Part shown: one piece after another, positions 1 to 8,325 of the stretch | Layout: the number at the start of each line of letters is the position of its first letter | Position numbering within the stretch: the stretch's first letter is position 1 | Origin: Deltaproteobacteria bacterium | GTDB lineage: Bacteria > Myxococcota > Kuafuiibacteriia > Kuafuiibacteriales > Kuafuiibacteriaceae | Length of the DNA: 64,000 nucleotides | NCBI GenBank assembly: GCA_016703535.1 | Contig: JADJBV010000002.1 | Location: forward strand, 186,001-250,000 | Direction: 5' to 3' | Program-made: the position numbers and the translations under genes | Notes under the pieces: model-generated | The model's input: the letters and a program-made list of their open reading frames with translations, nothing else | What the model was told of the DNA's origin: nothing | The model's database searches: none

Positions 1-608
1 GGGATGCTCGAGAACTGCTCGGGCTGGGCTTCACTCTCCAGCTGATACATCAAGGTCCCGCAGACGATCGTCAATAACACCGCGATGAAGGCAAAGACCA
101 CGATCTCGCCGCTGGTCTTCTTGAGGACTCGGGCCAGGGTCTGGATGGCGACGCTGTAGCGCCCCAGCTTGAGGATCCGCAGCAGCCGAAGGAGCCGGGC
201 CATCCGGAGCACCCGGAGATCGAACAGGCCGGAGAGGCCTACGACCCCCGGGATGATGGCGACCAGGTCCACCAGGGCTAAAGGAGTCATGGCCCAGCGG
301 AGTCGGCCGAGGATCGGAGCACGGAAGCGGGCCGACTCGACGATGGCGTAGAGTCGAAGCGCGTATTCGAGCCCGAAGACCGCCAGCGACATGAGCTCGA
401 ATTGCCGAATGAGCGCGGCCAAGGTGGGATCGATCTTGGGCACCGAGTCGAGCACCACGGCGATAACGTTGAGGAGCACCAAGACGGTGATCGCCAAGCC
501 CAGGCGCCGGGCGCCCACGGGGTAGTGTTCGCCTACCTCCAGCAGGTCGAAGAGTTGGGCGCGCAGGCGCTGTGGCCTGGGGCCGGAACCATGATCGGAC
601 AGCGACAT
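1..608 (-). CDS. Voltage-gated ion channel (potassium channel-like), C-terminus cut by window edge
   Basis: Read on the minus strand from an ATG at 608, this frame stays open to the window edge. The visible ~200 residues contain four membrane segments: LGLAITVLVLLNVIAVVL, a segment around LMSLAVFGLEYALRLYAI, one around LALVDLVAIIPGVVGL, and a start of S5 (EIVVFAFIAVLLTIV). The third is followed by a classic S4 voltage sensor with Arg every third residue (RVLRMARLLRLLRILKLGRY). This is the S1-S5 layout of the Kv-type ion transporter family; the pore loop and selectivity filter lie beyond the window, so potassium selectivity is not shown. In-frame GTG and TTG codons just upstream of the ATG are possible alternative starts. 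It is divergent from the exonuclease gene. Confidence 0.85.
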   Translation of the reverse strand, partial: MSLSDHGSGPRPQRLRAQLFDLLEVGEHYPVGARRLGLAITVLVLLNVIAVVLDSVPKIDPTLAALIRQFELMSLAVFGLEYALRLYAIVESARFRAPILGRLRWAMTPLALVDLVAIIPGVVGLSGLFDLRVLRMARLLRLLRILKLGRYSVAIQTLARVLKKTSGEIVVFAFIAVLLTIVCGTLMYQLESEAQPEQFSSI

Positions 609-718
609 CAAGAGCAGCACTGACACCAACCCGTGCCCGAGTCGATGTCGGACCTTGGCTGACTTGAGGGTCTATTGTGAAGATTCGAACCTGAGTATTC
701 TGAGCTTGGGGGGAACTC

Positions 719-1981
719 ATGACCGATCTTTCCGTGCTCGATGTGGAGACTACAGGTCTCTTTCCCAAGGCCGATCGCGTCTTGGAGGTCGCGGTCGTTC
801 GTCTCAACTCGGACGGAACCCAGGCCCGGGTCTTTGAGTCGCTGCTCAACCCCGGTCGGGACGTCGGGCCTACAGACATCCATGGGATCACGGCCCGGGA
901 CGTCCGAGAGGCGCCGGGCTTTGAAGACGTCGCTGGGACCGTCTTCGAGTTGCTGGCCGATGCGGTGATCGTTGGCCACAACGTCCGCTTCGACCTGGGC
1001 TTCCTCGCGGCCGAAGCGCGACGAGCGGGTTGGACTTTGCCGCCCGCCGCGTGGCTGGACACCATGAGCTTGAGTGACCTGGCGGGCTTCAGCGACCAAG
1101 GCCGATCGCTGCGAGCGTGTTGTCAGGCCGCGGGGTTGAGCCCGTTGGCGAGCCACCGAGCCTTGGACGACGCCCGCGCGACCGCCGAGCTGTTCCGCCA
1201 CTGCCGACGCGCTGCGCCTGAGCACGTCGAGCCCAAGCTTAGGGGCTTGTCGGGTGCGCCCCTGGACCTCTGGCCTCGCCCGAGTCGACGCCTCAGCCCA
1301 GTGTGTCGGGCGGCCGCGGCGGAGTTGGCGGAGAAGCGTCTTTCGTATTTGGGTCGCATCGTCGATCGACTCCCGGGTGAGCTCAGCTACCAAGAAGGAG
1401 ACGGCGTCACCGCCTATTATGCGCTCCTCGACCGGGTGCTGGAGGACCGCTTGGTGACTCCCAGCGAGTCAGAGGCCTTGCTCGCGCTGGCGTTGGAGTG
1501 GGGCCTGACGGCGGCCGAGGTGCGTCGGGCCCACAGCACCTACCTGGACGCGCTGATCTGCGCTGCGCTCCGAGACGGTGAGATCTCGGCGGCCGAGTCG
1601 GAAGACCTCAAACAAGTGGCGCTCCTCTTGGGGATCGACGGCGCGGCCCTCGGTCGTCGCGCCCAGGCGGCCGTGCAAGTGGTGCGGGCAGAACCCCGGC
1701 CCGTGCAAGCGGCGGACGCCAACCTTGTCGGGCAGCGGGTCTGCTTCACGGGCGCGTTGAGGTCGACGCTCCAGGGGGTCCCCATCTCCCGGGAGAGGGC
1801 CGAAGAGCTGGCTGAGTCGGGGGGCCTGATCGTGTCAAAGGGCGTGACCCGAATGACCGATCTCTTGGTAGTGGCTGACCCCGAAACCCTCTCGGGAAAA
1901 GCGCAGAAGGCAAGACGCTACGGCACTCGCATCATGGCCGAGGCGGTGTTTTGGCCGCTGATTGGGGTTCGAGTGGACTGA
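719..1981 (+). CDS. DEDDh 3'-5' exonuclease with TerB-like middle and C-terminal BRCT domain
   Basis: 420 residues. The N-terminal domain is a DnaQ-family exonuclease: D8 and E10 in LDVETTG, H87-N-x-x-F-D92 in GHNVRFD, and H146/D151 in HRALDDA supply the DEDDh catalytic set. Residues about 225-310 are helical and acidic, with two similar motifs (VTPSESEALLALALEWG and ISAAESEDLKQVALLLG) that resemble a TerB-like domain. The last ~85 residues (VGQRVCFTG onward) form a BRCT domain like those of DNA ligase and exonuclease fusions. It probably trims 3' ends during replication or repair. The ATG is preceded by GGGGGGAA, a good ribosome site, and TATTCT at 696-701 could be its -10. The domain calls at both ends are firm; the middle is tentative. 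Confidence 0.88.
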   Translation: MTDLSVLDVETTGLFPKADRVLEVAVVRLNSDGTQARVFESLLNPGRDVGPTDIHGITARDVREAPGFEDVAGTVFELLADAVIVGHNVRFDLGFLAAEARRAGWTLPPAAWLDTMSLSDLAGFSDQGRSLRACCQAAGLSPLASHRALDDARATAELFRHCRRAAPEHVEPKLRGLSGAPLDLWPRPSRRLSPVCRAAAAELAEKRLSYLGRIVDRLPGELSYQEGDGVTAYYALLDRVLEDRLVTPSESEALLALALEWGLTAAEVRRAHSTYLDALICAALRDGEISAAESEDLKQVALLLGIDGAALGRRAQAAVQVVRAEPRPVQAADANLVGQRVCFTGALRSTLQGVPISRERAEELAESGGLIVSKGVTRMTDLLVVADPETLSGKAQKARRYGTRIMAEAVFWPLIGVRVD

Positions 1982-2057
1982 CGAAGGCGCCTCGACGGAG
2001 CTGCCATTCATACATCGTACGCGGAGCGCCGGTTCAACGCCTGAAGAGGGCGCCGGG

Positions 2058-4400
2058 CTACATCTCGACCGCGGGCGGGACGTAAGGTTTCTTTTTGCCG
2101 GCGTCGGGTGGGGTGCCGCCGTCGGGCTCGGCCTCGGCGGCGTCCGGGACGCTGGCGTCCAGGATCAACTTGGGCGGCGCGACCACCGGCGGATCGGGCG
2201 GGATGGGATCGACGCTGGGTTTTTTGAAGGTGGACCACCACGCCACCGCCCCAAACGCGGCGGCGACGATGATCCCGATGCCCGCGTAGAGGCCGTAGGG
2301 AGGCGGTCGTTTGTGTTTCGACGGGGCCCGGGCCAGGGGCTTTTGGCTGCCGGAGCGGGGCTGGGGGCGATCGGGGGTGGCGACCCCCTTGGGCACCGAT
2401 TCGCCGGCCAAAACGGGCCCGGACTTTTGGCTCCCCGCGGCACGGAACAACAACTGGGCGACGGTGGTGGCGGTCGCGGGCCGATCCTGGGCCGCGGGTT
2501 TTAATAGCGCGTCGACGACCGCCGCGATCTCTTCGGGCACTCGAGGGTCGATCTCCCGGATCGCGTAGGGCGTGGCCTTGAGGACCCGCTCCTCCAAGAT
2601 CTGGCTGTAACCTTCACCTCGGAGCGGGACCTCGCCGGTGATCAGCTCGGCCATGATCAAGCCCAGGGCGTAGAGATCCGAGCGGCCGTCGAGGGGACGG
2701 TTGGTCAGCTGCTCGGGCGACATGTAGAGCGGCGTCCCCATGATGATGCCCTGTTGGGTCAACTTGCCGTCGACGGGCTCCGGGACCTCGGCCGAGGTCC
2801 GGGCGATGCCGAAGTCCAACACCACCGCTTGATCGTCTTCGCGGATCATCACGTTTTCGGGCTTCAGATCTCGGTGCACGATCGAGAGCCCGTGGGCGGC
2901 GGCCAGGCCGTCAGCGATCTCGGCGCCCCACCGCGCAAATCGGCGGTAGTCGATGGTCAGGCCACTTTTCATCAGCTCGGCCAAGGTCACGCCCTTGACC
3001 ATGGCCATGGTCAGGCCCCGGCCCCCGTTGCCGAGGTCCACGATGTCGAAGATGCGGCAGACGTGATCGCTGGAGATCCGCCGGGCCAAACGCACCTCCC
3101 GGCGCAGGCGCTCCAGCGATTGAGGATCGTTGCCAGCGTTCCTGGGGATGACCTTCAGCGCGACGATCTCATTAAGCTCGTCGTCTCGGACTCGGTAGAC
3201 CTCACCCATGCCGCCCGCCCCCAAGCGCCCCAAGACCTGAAAACGCGGGTTGACGATGGCGCCGGCGTCTCGGGCCGGATCGAAGAAAGGATCCGAGGGT
3301 TTGGTGGTGCGCATCACCTCACCGGCCCGGATCGCGACGCTCGGTGGGTCCGAAGGTTCGGTGGGGTTGGGGCCCCGGGCCTCGGCGATGGCAAAGGGCG
3401 GCTCCGAAGGGATCGTCTTTTCGTGCCGTGGTGCGGGCCGGCCCGACTGCTCGGCGTCGGACAACATCGCGGTCTTTCGTTTGGGGGCCGAACCCAAAAC
3501 GAGCGGCGCGATGGTGTTCGCCAACTCGGCCGGGCCGATCCCGATCCGCCCGAACAAGGCCGCGTCCAACTCTTCGGCCAGGGCGGCGGCGGTCGGATAA
3601 CGTTCATCGGGCTGGCGCGACAAACAGCGGGTCACGATCCGCAGCAGCGGCGGCGGCAAGTGCGGAGGCAGGGGTGGGATGTCGGCGGTTCGAACCGCGG
3701 CCAAGGTCTCGAGTTCGGTCGAGCGGCGAAACAACGGCTTTCCGCTCAAGAGCTCCCAAAGGATGGCGCCCAAACCGAACAAGGCGCTCCGTTTATCCTT
3801 GGCCCCCGAGGCGGCGACCTCCGGGCTCAGGTACGCGGCGACCCCCACCGAATCCTGTCCGGCGGTGTCGACCAGATCTTGGGTCTCCACCGCCGCCACC
3901 AACTCGGCCAACTTCACCGCGCCGTGCCGAGTGAGGAGGATGCTCGAAGGCGTCAACTCGGTGGCCAACGCCAAGGCACCGCCACTGGCGCCCTCCAGAT
4001 AGGCCAAGGCCCGGGTGATCTCGGCGGCGATCCAGGCGGCCTGAAAGGGCGGCACCGGCGGCCCCCCGGCGGAGCGCTCGAGGAGTTGAGAGAGCATCAC
4101 CCCGTCCACGAACTCGGAGGCCACGTAGTGTTGGCCGTCTTCGACGCCGACCCCCAAGACCCGGACCAGGTTGGGGTGGCTCAAAGTGCGGGCTTGTTCG
4201 AAGGAGAGTCGCAGCCGCTCCCGGACCCGGGCTTCACGGCTTTGGGCCCGCACCGAGCCGATGGTGAGCAGGACCTGATCGCCGTCTCGATTCCGGGCCA
4301 GCCAGAGCGAGAGGGTGCCTTTTTGGCCCCTGGGCTCGACCAACACAAAATCGCCGAGCTTCGCGCCGGCCGACAACACCGGGCCGGACGTTAGCAGCAC
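2058..4400 (-). CDS. Tandem pseudokinase-kinase Ser/Thr protein kinase with one membrane segment
   Basis: 780 residues from a GTG start. Residues ~13-285 have the outline of a Hanks-type kinase (an aligned YVASEFVDG hinge, and SPEVA and LFGLGAILWELLSG elements of the C-lobe) but lack the glycine loop, the VAVK lysine (LLTI), HRD (ATELTPSSIL) and DFG (AELV), so this domain should be catalytically dead. Residues ~385-650 form a complete kinase: GAGGMGEVY, ALKVI, HRDLKPENVM, DFGIA, GTPLYMSPEQ. A membrane helix (GLYAGIGIIVAAAFGAVAW) lies near 705-725, followed by a Pro/Asp-rich tail presumably outside the cytoplasm. It is the last gene of a leftward operon, 12 bases after the PEGA protein, so it may report on or control that envelope system. 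Confidence 0.92.
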   Translation of the reverse strand: MLLTSGPVLSAGAKLGDFVLVEPRGQKGTLSLWLARNRDGDQVLLTIGSVRAQSREARVRERLRLSFEQARTLSHPNLVRVLGVGVEDGQHYVASEFVDGVMLSQLLERSAGGPPVPPFQAAWIAAEITRALAYLEGASGGALALATELTPSSILLTRHGAVKLAELVAAVETQDLVDTAGQDSVGVAAYLSPEVAASGAKDKRSALFGLGAILWELLSGKPLFRRSTELETLAAVRTADIPPLPPHLPPPLLRIVTRCLSRQPDERYPTAAALAEELDAALFGRIGIGPAELANTIAPLVLGSAPKRKTAMLSDAEQSGRPAPRHEKTIPSEPPFAIAEARGPNPTEPSDPPSVAIRAGEVMRTTKPSDPFFDPARDAGAIVNPRFQVLGRLGAGGMGEVYRVRDDELNEIVALKVIPRNAGNDPQSLERLRREVRLARRISSDHVCRIFDIVDLGNGGRGLTMAMVKGVTLAELMKSGLTIDYRRFARWGAEIADGLAAAHGLSIVHRDLKPENVMIREDDQAVVLDFGIARTSAEVPEPVDGKLTQQGIIMGTPLYMSPEQLTNRPLDGRSDLYALGLIMAELITGEVPLRGEGYSQILEERVLKATPYAIREIDPRVPEEIAAVVDALLKPAAQDRPATATTVAQLLFRAAGSQKSGPVLAGESVPKGVATPDRPQPRSGSQKPLARAPSKHKRPPPYGLYAGIGIIVAAAFGAVAWWSTFKKPSVDPIPPDPPVVAPPKLILDASVPDAAEAEPDGGTPPDAGKKKPYVPPAVEM

Positions 4401-4412
4401 CAGGACCGATCG

Positions 4413-5483
4413 TCACTCACTCAAGCTGCGGAACTCTTCGTAGCGATCCGGGTCGTCGCCGACCAAAAACAGCACCAAAGAGACCCCACCCGAGACCACC
4501 GCGGTCCCGAGGAGCGACAGATAGAGGGCTTGGTTGGTGCCGAAGTTGTCCTGGGCCGCGGCGACCTCGGCGTAGCGACCGGGATCCCGCTCGCTGTCGA
4601 GGGCCGCTGCGTAGGTGTCGACGGTGTTCTTGTTGTCGGTGGCCTGACCGTAAAAGTAGCCCGAGGCCGCCGCCGCACCGACCGCCACCACCGCGGTCGC
4701 GTAGGCGCCGTAGCGCATCAGGCTGGCCGACGACTCGTAACCTTCGATGGTCTCTTTGGCCGGGATCAACTTCACGTCTTCGACCCCCACCCGACCGGGC
4801 CGCACGAAGACGTCGGCGGTGGCGGTGTAGAAGCCCTCGCGCTTGACCTTGAGCAGGTGAGGCCCCGCGGCCAGCCGCACCACTTGGCCCACCCCTTCGC
4901 TGCGGAGTTCGTCGTCCACCACCAGCTGGGCGTCGGGCACGTTGGCCGCCACCTTCAGATAACCTTGGCGAGCGCTCAACACCGGCTGGAGCAACACGAT
5001 CACCGCGTCCCGGGCCTCGCGCAAAAGGTCGGTGGCGGTTTTGGTCTCTCGGTTGGTGCGCTTCAGCGCCTTGCCTTCGGCCGCGTCGATCAACACCAAG
5101 TTCAGCACCAACTTGTCACCGACCTTGGCCACCGATCCGGCCACCAGGTGTTCGGCCCGTACGGTCTGGGCGATCTGCACGTAGCAGGCTTCTTCCACGC
5201 AGCCCCCGAGCAGCTCTTTGCGTTTTTCGTAGGCCAACAACGACGCGATCTGCCGAGGGGAGACCACCTCGAACACTCCGGTCTCTTGGGTGGTGGTGGC
5301 GATGGTTTCGGTCAACCCGTCGGCGTAGTCGGCGGGCGCGCCTGCGGTGCCCAAGGCCATCACCGCGATCCGGGTCTTGCTGGTGCGGCTGGGATCGGTG
5401 ATCTCGGCGTCGCTGAGCTTGAAGGAAAGCGGATCAGGGGCGGCCTGGGCCACCAACAGGAGAACAACACTCAAGAGGGACAT
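4413..5483 (-). CDS. CsgG/TolB-like envelope protein with PEGA domain and two C-terminal membrane helices
   Basis: 356 residues with a signal peptide (MSLLSVVLLLVAQA). Residues ~35-170 resemble the CsgG/FlgO-like N-terminal fold seen in many Myxococcota envelope proteins (RIAVMALGTAGAPADYADGL, VFEVVSPRQIASLLAYE, HLVAGSVAKVGDKLVLNLVL). Next is a PEGA-type beta domain (GYLKVAANVPDAQLVVDDE ... GPHLLKVKREGFY), then two hydrophobic helices around AYATAVVAVGAAAASGYFYG and YLSLLGTAVVSGGVSLVLFL. There is an odd Cys pair, GGCVEEACY. It lies between a related single-domain protein (10 bases upstream) and a Ser/Thr kinase (12 bases downstream), so the three are probably co-transcribed. Function is inferred from family only. 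Confidence 0.8.
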   Translation of the reverse strand: MSLLSVVLLLVAQAAPDPLSFKLSDAEITDPSRTSKTRIAVMALGTAGAPADYADGLTETIATTTQETGVFEVVSPRQIASLLAYEKRKELLGGCVEEACYVQIAQTVRAEHLVAGSVAKVGDKLVLNLVLIDAAEGKALKRTNRETKTATDLLREARDAVIVLLQPVLSARQGYLKVAANVPDAQLVVDDELRSEGVGQVVRLAAGPHLLKVKREGFYTATADVFVRPGRVGVEDVKLIPAKETIEGYESSASLMRYGAYATAVVAVGAAAASGYFYGQATDNKNTVDTYAAALDSERDPGRYAEVAAAQDNFGTNQALYLSLLGTAVVSGGVSLVLFLVGDDPDRYEEFRSLSE

Positions 5484-5493
5484 GGCAACAACC

Positions 5494-6690
5494 TCACTTG
5501 GCCGCGGTCGGCGTCACGTCGGGGCGGGCCGCGGTCGGCGTTCGCAGCTCAACCAAGGCTTCGGGCAGTTCGGTCTGCAGCTGAGCCAACAAGGCGGAGG
5601 CCGCGTCGAAGTCGGCGTTGGCCTTCTCCAGCACCTTCTGCTGCCGCAAGATCGGCTTGCCGGTGGCCACGTCGATCACCCGGATCGCCAGGGCCGCCGA
5701 GTCCCCCGAGCCCAAGAGCTCCGCCTCGACCACCACGTCGGCGCCGATGGCCTTGGCCCGTTTGATCGCCGCGTTGCGGGTCAGGTTGCCGGGTTGATAG
5801 GAGGCCTTGGCGAACTCGAAGGTTGCAAGTTGGGTTGCAAGATATTTCCCCAACTCGCCGGCCTTCTTTTTGTCGGCCTTGCTCAACTTGGGTTCAGTAA
5901 CCAAGGCGTGGACCCGAACGGTGCGGGCCCGATCGTAGCGGGCGACGATCCGGGTGTTGGCGACCTCGTCCACCGACAAGGCCAAGGCGTGGTTCTGGGA
6001 CAACAGGTCGGCGATGTCCGGTCCGACCATGGCCTTCTTGGAGCTGCTGCCGCCCAACACCAACTTACCGAGCCCCTTGGCGAAGTAGACCTCCCGGACC
6101 GGCGCGCCGGCCAAGGCCTGCTCGAGGCCGCTCTTGAGCTCGAGGAGTTGTTCGCGGCTGGGGAGGCCCTGGACCACCAAAACCACCGAACCGGCGCTTT
6201 GACCGATGTTGGCCAAGGCGCCCTTCAGGCCGCGCTTTTCGAACAGCAGGTTGACCGCTTGTTCGGTGGCCTTGCTGACCAGCGTGGGTCCACCGGCGCC
6301 GACGCCCACCCCTTCGGACTGAATGGTCGCCGCGGCTTGACCGGTGCCCAGGTCGATCACCCGGACGGTCATGGACACCGACTGGCTCTTCACCCCGTCG
6401 ACGTCGGCCGGCGTCCCGTAGCTGACGGCCCCGGCCAACACCGCGTCGGCCTCGAACACCGACAGACCTTCGGGCAGGCGCGTCCCCAGCAGCTCGTTGG
6501 GCGCCACGACCTTGCGCATCTTCTCCGAGGTATCCGCGGCCACCACCTCGTACCCCAACTTCTGGAGGGTCGCCTCGATGGTCGCGGTGGCGGGGGCGTT
6601 GGGCGCAGGGTCGTCGACCAAGACCGCAATTCGGGTGGCCGGCGCGGCGCCGAGGAGGGAGGAGGACAGGAGGAGCGCTTGGAGCAACAT
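5494..6690 (-). CDS. Secreted CsgG/LpoB-like repeat protein of unknown function
   Basis: 398 residues from an ATG at 6690 with an upstream AAGGG ribosome site; the open frame extends far upstream but that extension is not coding-like. The signal peptide is MLLQALLLSSSLLGAAP. Two halves carry similar alpha/beta units: TRIAVLVDDPAPNAPATATI with VSMTVRVIDLGTGQAAATIQ, and ARTVRVHALVTEP with SAALAIRVIDVATGKPILRQ. This internal repetition of a RVIDLxTG motif suggests duplicated CsgG-like domains, probably periplasmic or outer-membrane associated. It is the first gene of the leftward operon and divergent from the FHA regulator. A GCAAG-N4-type palindrome with one mismatch lies inside it at 5825-5838. 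Confidence 0.75.
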   Translation of the reverse strand: MLLQALLLSSSLLGAAPATRIAVLVDDPAPNAPATATIEATLQKLGYEVVAADTSEKMRKVVAPNELLGTRLPEGLSVFEADAVLAGAVSYGTPADVDGVKSQSVSMTVRVIDLGTGQAAATIQSEGVGVGAGGPTLVSKATEQAVNLLFEKRGLKGALANIGQSAGSVVLVVQGLPSREQLLELKSGLEQALAGAPVREVYFAKGLGKLVLGGSSSKKAMVGPDIADLLSQNHALALSVDEVANTRIVARYDRARTVRVHALVTEPKLSKADKKKAGELGKYLATQLATFEFAKASYQPGNLTRNAAIKRAKAIGADVVVEAELLGSGDSAALAIRVIDVATGKPILRQQKVLEKANADFDAASALLAQLQTELPEALVELRTPTAARPDVTPTAAK

Positions 6691-6703
6691 CGGTTTGACC
6701 CTT

Positions 6704-6826
6704 AGGGGACCATACCCCTGTCTGGGGCGTAGTTGCGAGCCCCGTACCAAGTCTAGCGTCGCGGGGCGTTCGGCGCGAAAGTGTGATCCCGGGGCCAGAA
6801 AGGGGCCGGATCTGGTTAACATGTTA
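6704..6826. promoter_or_regulatory. Divergent control region with two small inverted repeats
   Basis: The 165 bases between the leftward operon (start 6690) and the rightward FHA regulator (start 6856) must hold both promoters. Visible candidates are an AGGGG-N6-CCCCT inverted repeat at 6704-6719, which overlaps the leader of the leftward gene, and a perfect 10-bp AT-rich palindrome TAACATGTTA at 6817-6826, 29 bases before the regulator start. No sigma-54 -24/-12 pair is convincing. Regulatory roles are inferred. Confidence 0.3.
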
Positions 6827-6855
6827 CAGTCCTTCGGGCCGGGCATGGACCCTCC

Positions 6856-8184
6856 GTGGCGATGAAGACCCAGCGGATCGAAGAGAAGAGCGGGCCGACC
6901 GCCGCGCCGGTTCGGGCCTGGTTGATTCGGGTGGGTTGCGCCAGTGACCCGATCCTGCCGCCGGCGATCATCCCGCTCGACGGGCTCTCGCGGCTGGTCT
7001 TGGGCCGAAAAGACGGCGAAGGCCGGCCGGGCCCGGATCGCTTCGAGTCCCACGATCCCTGGATGTCCGGTGATCACGTGGCCCTGGAGCGGAAAGAGGA
7101 CAGCTGGGAGCTGCGAGATCTCGGCTCCTCCAACGGCACCTTGATCTGGGGCCAACGCCGCACCCTCAGCCCCCTCCAAGACGGCGATCTCTTCGAAACC
7201 GGCGGCACCTTTTGGTTGTTCAGGGAGCAACCTGGAGAGCCCCCGGGTCCTTTGGGCACTGGTCCGCTCAGCTCCTTGTCCTTGCCGTTTTTGCAGGTCG
7301 CCGAACGAGTTCGGAAGATCGCCCGCACCAAGGTGCCCGTCCTGATCTGCGGCGCGACCGGCACCGGCAAAGAGGTCTTGGCCAAGGCGCTCCACGAACT
7401 TTCGGGGCGTGAAGGCCCGTTTTTGGCGATCAACACCGCCGCCATCCAGACCACCTTGGTCGCCGCCGAACTTTTTGGCGTGGAGCGCGGCGCCCACTCT
7501 TTGGCCGAACGAGCGCGCCCGGGTCAGGTGCGCACCGCCGACAAGGGCACTTTGTTGCTCGACGAGATCGGCGACATGCCGCTGGAAGTGCAAGCCAGCT
7601 TGCTGCGCGTGTTGCAAGAGTCCGAGGTCTTGCCCGTCGGCGGCGACGTGCCGATCAAGGTCGACGTCCGCTTCGTCTGCGCCACCCATCAAGACCTGCC
7701 CCAAATGGTGCAAGATGGACGTTTCCGCGCCGATCTTTATGCGCGGCTCAAGGGCACGGTGTTGGAGGTGCCATCCCTGGAAGATCGGCCCGAAGATCTG
7801 GGCCTGTTGATCCAGCGGCTTTTGGCGCGGCTCGGCACTCCGGACGCGGTGTTGACCCCGGCGGCCTATCGATCGCTTTTGCTCTACCGTTGGCCCCTCA
7901 ACATCCGGGAGCTGGAGAAGGCCCTCGAGACCGCCCTGGCCCTTTCGGATCGGGGGCGCATTGAACTCGAGCACCTGCCCAGCGAGATCCAAGGTGCCTT
8001 GCCGAGCCCCTCCCGGCCGCCCGAGGCCGTCGATGGCCAGTCCCGGCAACAAGAGCTGCTGCGCTTGTTGGAGCTGCACCGGGGCAACGTGACCGCGGTG
8101 GCCCGCAGCATGGGCTACTCCCGGGTGATGGTGCACCGCTGGATGAAGCAGATGCAGATCGACCCCGCGACCTTCCGCGGCTGA
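6856..8184 (+). CDS. FHA-AAA+ (NtrC-like) transcription regulator lacking the GAFTGA loop
   Basis: 442 residues from GTG (an in-frame ATG follows two codons later). An N-terminal FHA domain (LVLGRKDGEG, SGDHVALERK, RDLGSSNGTLIWG) should bind phosphothreonine, so a Ser/Thr kinase is the likely partner. The AAA+ domain has Walker A GATGTGKE, Walker B GTLLLDEIGD, and arginine-finger region FRADLYARL. The sigma-54 contact loop normally read as GAFTGA is GAHSLA here. The C-terminus is a Fis-type helix-turn-helix (GNVTAVARSMGYSRVMVHRW). The family activates sigma-54 promoters, but the changed loop makes that doubtful for this protein. It is divergent from the kinase operon, which could supply its phosphoprotein ligand. 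Confidence 0.92.
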   Translation: MAMKTQRIEEKSGPTAAPVRAWLIRVGCASDPILPPAIIPLDGLSRLVLGRKDGEGRPGPDRFESHDPWMSGDHVALERKEDSWELRDLGSSNGTLIWGQRRTLSPLQDGDLFETGGTFWLFREQPGEPPGPLGTGPLSSLSLPFLQVAERVRKIARTKVPVLICGATGTGKEVLAKALHELSGREGPFLAINTAAIQTTLVAAELFGVERGAHSLAERARPGQVRTADKGTLLLDEIGDMPLEVQASLLRVLQESEVLPVGGDVPIKVDVRFVCATHQDLPQMVQDGRFRADLYARLKGTVLEVPSLEDRPEDLGLLIQRLLARLGTPDAVLTPAAYRSLLLYRWPLNIRELEKALETALALSDRGRIELEHLPSEIQGALPSPSRPPEAVDGQSRQQELLRLLELHRGNVTAVARSMGYSRVMVHRWMKQMQIDPATFRG

Positions 8185-8190
8185 GCCACC

Positions 8191-8260
8191 GGACGAATCC
8201 GGACGAATCCGGACGAATCCGGACGAATCCGGACGAATCCGGACGAATCCGGACGAATTT
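8191..8260. repeat. Seven-unit 10-bp tandem repeat GGACGAATCC
   Basis: Beginning six bases after the stop codon of the FHA regulator, the decamer GGACGAATCC occurs six times perfectly, with a seventh copy ending TTT. The unit is not a multiple of three and the stretch is not coding on either strand. It may be a simple-sequence expansion, a structured 3' end, or a spacing element ahead of the next gene. Confidence 0.95.
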
Positions 8261-8325
8261 GGTGGGAGGTGCCGCAGATCTCGAGGGGCGTTGGGCCGGC
8301 CGAGGTTGGCATCACTTTTGGATCG

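Noticed and set aside
2754..4394. Long plus-strand frame opposite the pseudokinase-kinase
   Set aside because: Gly/Arg/His-rich translation with no motif, exactly antisense to a kinase with intact domains; typical GC-rich shadow.
8191..8260. Decamer array as CRISPR
   Set aside because: Units are contiguous 10-mers with no spacers and no cas genes nearby.
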